DNA of 64,000 nt from CAVVNC01 sp963750015 (GTDB lineage: Bacteria; Desulfobacterota; Syntrophorhabdia; Syntrophorhabdales; WCHB1-27): positions 62,001-126,000 of the forward strand of contig CAVVPU010000241.1 of NCBI GenBank assembly GCA_963750015.1. Direction: 5' to 3'. The translations under genes were made by a program, and so were the position numbers. Shown here piece by piece: positions 60,751-64,000 of the stretch (the stretch's first letter is position 1; each line of letters opens with the position of its first letter). The notes beneath the pieces were generated by a model. That model saw only the letters and a list, made by a program, of their open reading frames with translations, made no database searches and was not told where the DNA came from.

Positions 60751-61471
60751 CGACCAGAGCAACTACAAAGAAGAACGTCTGGGTGACTTGGCCACCAGCC
60801 GGCTCGTATCCCGGCTGCAAAGCAGCGGGGCCATCGTCTGCGTCGACCCCCATACAGTCGATATGGCCGGAGACTTGACCAAGCCGGAAGCCATGAAGAC
60901 CCTGAACGAGGTCTATGGAGTGCAGGCCGTGATCAAGGGGAGCCTTTCCGACGTTTACATCAGTACGTCGAAAGTGGAGGGAAGGGCTGATACTGAGGTT
61001 TCTCAGGCCATGTCCACAATCTCCGTCGGTGTCTACGACACCGAGACCGGTCGTATCTTGCGCCAGTTGAACGGTCGGAACCCCGTTTTTCTCACAAGAG
61101 AAACGGGGGAGATGAGTTCGGAGAAAGTAAAGGTGCGGGCAATCGACCTCGCCATAGAACTCGTGTCGGACGACTTGCTCAAAACCGTTCTCGATCTCGA
61201 CTGGCACGCGCGGATCGCGTCCGTGGAGGGCGAAAAAGTCTTCATCGACGCGGGCAGGCTATCGGGTCTTCAACAGGGTGATGTTCTTCAAGTTTATGCC
61301 CCCGGCGAACAGATCATCGACAAGACCACCAAACAATCCCTGGGAAGAACCAAGGGAGATTTCAAGGGAGAACTGGAGGTTTCGGAACTATTCGGAGTCG
61401 ACGCTGCATGGGCCGTTTCCAAGAAGCCTGTTTCCTTTGCGCCTACTGACCTCGTCTATTTAAAGAAATAA
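60719..61471 (+). CDS. CsgG/FlgT-like periplasmic domain protein, C-terminal part
   Basis: 250 residues from the ATG at 60719, overlapping the previous frame by 32 bases. RRVVVLNLDDQSN to TSRLVSRLQSSGAIVCVDP and VQAVIKGSLSDVYIS resemble the CsgG-type nucleotide-hydrolase-like fold of outer-membrane assembly proteins. The end, VFIDAGRLSGLQQGDVLQVY and FKGELEVSELFG, looks like the FlgT C-terminal beta domain. The protein-like frame begins before this ATG (PTFNYPSPKMKRR), so it is probably the rest of the lipoprotein at 60253. Confidence 0.7.
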   Translation: MKRRVVVLNLDDQSNYKEERLGDLATSRLVSRLQSSGAIVCVDPHTVDMAGDLTKPEAMKTLNEVYGVQAVIKGSLSDVYISTSKVEGRADTEVSQAMSTISVGVYDTETGRILRQLNGRNPVFLTRETGEMSSEKVKVRAIDLAIELVSDDLLKTVLDLDWHARIASVEGEKVFIDAGRLSGLQQGDVLQVYAPGEQIIDKTTKQSLGRTKGDFKGELEVSELFGVDAAWAVSKKPVSFAPTDLVYLKK

Positions 61472-61759
61472 AAGGGGCGTTTCTTTAAGATTCTCAATTT
61501 GCATTGCGCTGTTAAATAAGAGATGGCTCTCGAAAAAGATGAAGTCTCTGTCCGGTACGGGCGCGAAGTTTGGGTAATTTTGCCTCGGCGCGTGTCGTGG
61601 TTTGGTGTAATAGATAAGCTGGGTTCGGGCCACTTCCGGCGGTCGACATAAAGGGATTGAAAAAAAAGACCTTCTATTGTATAATCTCTATATTCCTTTC
61701 CGCTGGAAGTCAAAAGTTTTCCACAAATGTTGAAAACATGTTGAAATCGATCCCCTAAA
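61472..61759. other. AT-rich region before dnaA, candidate replication origin
   Basis: Holds the dnaA promoter and, at 61717-61725, TTTTCCACA, one mismatch from the DnaA box TTATCCACA. TGTTGAAAACATGTTGAAA nearby gives short repeats. Genes to the left point mostly left and dnaA-dnaN point right. Only one near-match box is found, so origin status is tentative. Confidence 0.45.
61657..61685 (+). promoter_or_regulatory. Promoter of dnaA
   Basis: TTGAAA (61657-61662) and TATAAT (61680-61685) are 17 bases apart: near-perfect housekeeping promoter. A DnaA-box-like TTTTCCACA lies 31 bases after the -10, suited to autoregulation. Confidence 0.85.
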
Positions 61760-63082
61760 ATGGATACTGTCTGCTCCGAAATAAAGTCCCGTCTTTCTCA
61801 AGTTGTGAGCGAAGACAATTTCAGGACGTGGATTGAACCCATACGATTTCTGAATTGTAGTGACGGTATTTGTTCGCTCGTTGTCCCGAATGCCTTTTTC
61901 CGGGACTGGGTGGTTGAGAATTTTGAGTCTCTTTTAAGAGGTCTACTCAAGGAGATTACCGGGGAAGAGACGAAGATCGAATATCTTCTTGCAAAGGAAG
62001 AGACGAAAATAGAGAAAAAGAATGTGGTATTTAAGAAACAGGAACCGCCGGTTTCCGATCTCTTCAAACCGAAGTATACCTTTGAGAACTTCGTGGTAGG
62101 TTCGAGTAATCAATTTGCAAATGCCGCTTGTCTCGCGGTTGCGAATAATCCCGGGAAGGTATATAACCCCCTGTTTATTTATGGGGGAGTGGGTCTTGGA
62201 AAAACCCACCTACTTAATGCCATAGGCAATTTTCTTATTTATCATCACACTTTGGTCGATAGTCGGATTTGTTATATAACGGCGGAGGAATTCACGAACG
62301 AACTTATTAATTCCCTTCGCTTCGAAAAAATGGAAGACTTTAGAAACCGTTTTCGCAAAATGGACGTTTTGCTCATAGATGACATACAATTTATCGCAGG
62401 CAAGGAGCGCACGCAGGCCGAGTTTTTTCATACTTTCAACGCCCTTTATGACGGCGCCAAACAAATAGTGGTCACAAGCGACAAATTTCCGAAGGAAATT
62501 CCGAATTTTGAGGAGAGACTTCGTTCCCGGTTTGAATGGGGGTTAATTGCCGATATTCAGCCACCAGATCTGGAAACAAAAGTGGCTATTCTCAACAAGA
62601 AGGCAGAATTTGAAAATGTAACGTTACCGCAGGATGTGGCCTTCTATCTGGCATCTAACATCGATCACAATGTACGTGTACTCGAGGGATCTCTTATCCG
62701 ACTCGGCGCCTTTGCCTCTCTCCATAATATACCTATCAGCATGGATCTCGCAAAGGAGGTAATGGGTCATATTATCAAGGATAAGAAGAAAGAAATTACG
62801 ATTGACATGATCATTAAGGATGTGGCTGCGCACTTCTCCATAAAAACCTCCGACATAAGGTCGACAAAGCGCATAAAGTCAATTATGATGCCCAGGCAAA
62901 TTGCTATTTATCTGTCCAGAAAAATGACCAGTAATTCCCTCGTAAGCATAGGTGAAAAATTCGGGGGAAAGGACCATGCGACAGTCATTCATTCAATTAA
63001 GAAGATCGAAGAAGAAATGAGCGTGAAAAAGGAGTTGAAAGAAATTGTGGAAAGAATAGAAACGAAGATTAAATCAACATGA
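61760..63082 (+). CDS. dnaA: Chromosomal replication initiator DnaA
   Basis: 440 residues. Domain I (residues 1-75, WIEPIRFLNC), a short linker, the AAA+ domain with Walker A GGVGLGKTHLL (near residue 140) and Walker B LLIDDIQF, and domain IV with the DNA-binding signature GGKDHATVIHSIKKIEE. It melts the origin. Base composition is clearly more AT-rich than the genes to the left, with many AAT, TTT and ATA codons. dnaN follows after 122 bases. Confidence 0.98.
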   Translation: MDTVCSEIKSRLSQVVSEDNFRTWIEPIRFLNCSDGICSLVVPNAFFRDWVVENFESLLRGLLKEITGEETKIEYLLAKEETKIEKKNVVFKKQEPPVSDLFKPKYTFENFVVGSSNQFANAACLAVANNPGKVYNPLFIYGGVGLGKTHLLNAIGNFLIYHHTLVDSRICYITAEEFTNELINSLRFEKMEDFRNRFRKMDVLLIDDIQFIAGKERTQAEFFHTFNALYDGAKQIVVTSDKFPKEIPNFEERLRSRFEWGLIADIQPPDLETKVAILNKKAEFENVTLPQDVAFYLASNIDHNVRVLEGSLIRLGAFASLHNIPISMDLAKEVMGHIIKDKKKEITIDMIIKDVAAHFSIKTSDIRSTKRIKSIMMPRQIAIYLSRKMTSNSLVSIGEKFGGKDHATVIHSIKKIEEEMSVKKELKEIVERIETKIKST

Positions 63083-63204
63083 ACCTACACCTTTTTCACA
63101 ATTTAGATAGCACACGTTTGGACTATTTTCTCCTGTTGTCGGGCTTAAAACAGGTTTTAAACAATTCAACACCCCTTATTACGACTACTATATAAGGAGT
63201 TATT

Positions 63205-64000
63205 ATGAATATAATAATAGAAAAAGGACCTCTCCTCGCTCCTCTTCTAAAACTTGTCAATATTACCGAGCGCCGCTCTATAATGCCCATACTGTCAAAC
63301 ATCCTCGTTAATTTCTCAAAGACAGGAATTGACGTTTACTCAACAGATCTTGAACTGAGTGCAATCAGTCATGTGGAATATCAAGGAGAGTTGGAAAGGA
63401 GAGTCGTCGTACATGGGAGAAAGTTTGTCGAGATTTTAAAGGAGATGGACCTCGAGGCAATAAACCTGGATATTCAGGATAATGCCATGACGATTAAACA
63501 GAGGCAGACCGAGTTTGTCCTCAGTCTGCAAGACCCGGAAGAATTTCCGGAGGTGAAGGAAATCGCCGGTTTTGAAGAGTTCTATTTGCCCGGTTCGACC
63601 TTTCTCGAAATGCTCGACAAGGTTGATTTTGCCATATCTTCGGACGAAACACGGTATGTACTCACCGGTATGTACATTGTTGGAACTGAGGGGGGTATAT
63701 CGGTGGTGGGGACCGACGGATTTAGAATGGCCCTCTTTCAGAGGAATGTGGAAGGAGTAAAGGGGTTTAAGGGTGTTATTATTCCCAAAAGATCTATTCT
63801 CGAAATTGGGAAAATGGTGACAGAAAACGATCCGATTAAGTTTGTTGTCGGCGAGAAGCATATTCAGTTTAGCACCCCTTCGGTGACCGTAGTGTCGAGA
63901 CTTCTCGAAGGTAGTTTTCCTGATTATGAGAACGTGGTGCCGAAGAACAATGCGAACATACTTATCATTGATAAAGTGAAATTTTTGAAGGGTTTGAGGA
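63205..64000 (+). CDS. dnaN: DNA polymerase III beta clamp, N-terminal part
   Basis: The first 265 codons; the gene runs off the right edge. The ATG at 63205 has AAGGAG before it. The start MNIIIEKGPLLAPLLKLVNI, RRSIMPILSNILV and DLELSAI are typical of the sliding clamp, as is VGTDGFRMAL (near residue 170). It tethers polymerase to DNA. It is placed after dnaA, as in most bacteria, and shares its AT-rich composition. Confidence 0.95.
   Translation, partial: MNIIIEKGPLLAPLLKLVNITERRSIMPILSNILVNFSKTGIDVYSTDLELSAISHVEYQGELERRVVVHGRKFVEILKEMDLEAINLDIQDNAMTIKQRQTEFVLSLQDPEEFPEVKEIAGFEEFYLPGSTFLEMLDKVDFAISSDETRYVLTGMYIVGTEGGISVVGTDGFRMALFQRNVEGVKGFKGVIIPKRSILEIGKMVTENDPIKFVVGEKHIQFSTPSVTVVSRLLEGSFPDYENVVPKNNANILIIDKVKFLKGLR

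Noticed and set aside
1..64000. CRISPR arrays, insertion sequences, prophage genes
   Set aside because: No regularly spaced repeats, transposases, integrases or phage structural genes were seen.

Overview
The window reads like a chromosome segment of an anaerobic, Gram-negative deltaproteobacterium (Desulfobacterota). A syntroph of the Syntrophorhabdus type is my best guess, but it is a guess. The supporting signs are: an outer-membrane BamD/LptA-type lipoprotein; separate b and b' ATP synthase subunits; a membrane pyrophosphatase; selenocysteine machinery (tRNA-Sec and an in-frame UGA in selD); a DUF39-type homocysteine synthesis protein; and a molybdenum hydroxylase whose FAD subunit carries a GltD-like module. 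Most of the window looks GC-rich; the last 2.5 kb (dnaA-dnaN) is visibly AT-richer.

Layout. 1-225: start of a pterin-binding (methyl-THF methyltransferase-like) gene on the minus strand. 588-13946 (+): one long run from a consensus promoter: yceD-rpmF-plsX-(acyl-CoA dehydrogenase)-fabD-fabG-acpP-fabF-rpiB-glyA-dCMP deaminase-nrdR-ribD-ribE-ribBA-ribH-nusB-NYN nuclease, covering ribosome, lipid, one-carbon and riboflavin functions. 14007-20356 (-): an IclR regulator followed by the 2Fe-2S, Mo and FAD subunits of a Mo hydroxylase. 20497-22242 (-): adenine deaminase behind its own terminator. 22338-23606 (+): Sec-containing selD and tRNA-Sec. 24.0-31.6 kb: mixed single genes (RhlE helicase, receiver protein, radical SAM/B12 enzyme, PC4-like and cold-shock proteins, monooxygenase-like protein, L,D-transpeptidase, SlyD). 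31.8-35.7 kb (-): glgC and hppA.

36.0-44.7 kb (-): rsmG-parA-parB and the ATP synthase operon b'-b-delta-alpha-gamma-beta-epsilon, with a B3/B4-domain gene coupled to epsilon; subunits a and c lie elsewhere. 44.9-46.6 kb (+): a BamD-LptA fusion lipoprotein. 46.7-51.7 kb (-): thioredoxin and a sulfur-related group (cysK, DUF39, a tRNA-thiolation-like PP-loop protein, an MBL hydrolase). 51.8-58.9 kb (-): the conserved rpsB-tsf-pyrH-frr-uppS-cdsA-dxr-rseP run followed by tsaB. 59.2-61.5 kb: envelope proteins with disturbed reading frames. 61.76-64.0 kb (+): dnaA and the start of dnaN. Nearly all genes from 31.7 to 60 kb point left and dnaA-dnaN point right, as expected if the replication origin lies near 61.5 kb.

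At least three loci (hppA twice, rseP, the 60.2-61.5 kb lipoprotein), and probably a fourth (a Dsb-like gene at 59.2-59.8 kb), show single-base frame shifts in otherwise well conserved sequence. This could be residual assembly error or genuine decay and needs reads to decide. The most unusual intact architectures are the GltD module nested inside a CoxM-type FAD subunit and the BamD-LptA fusion.
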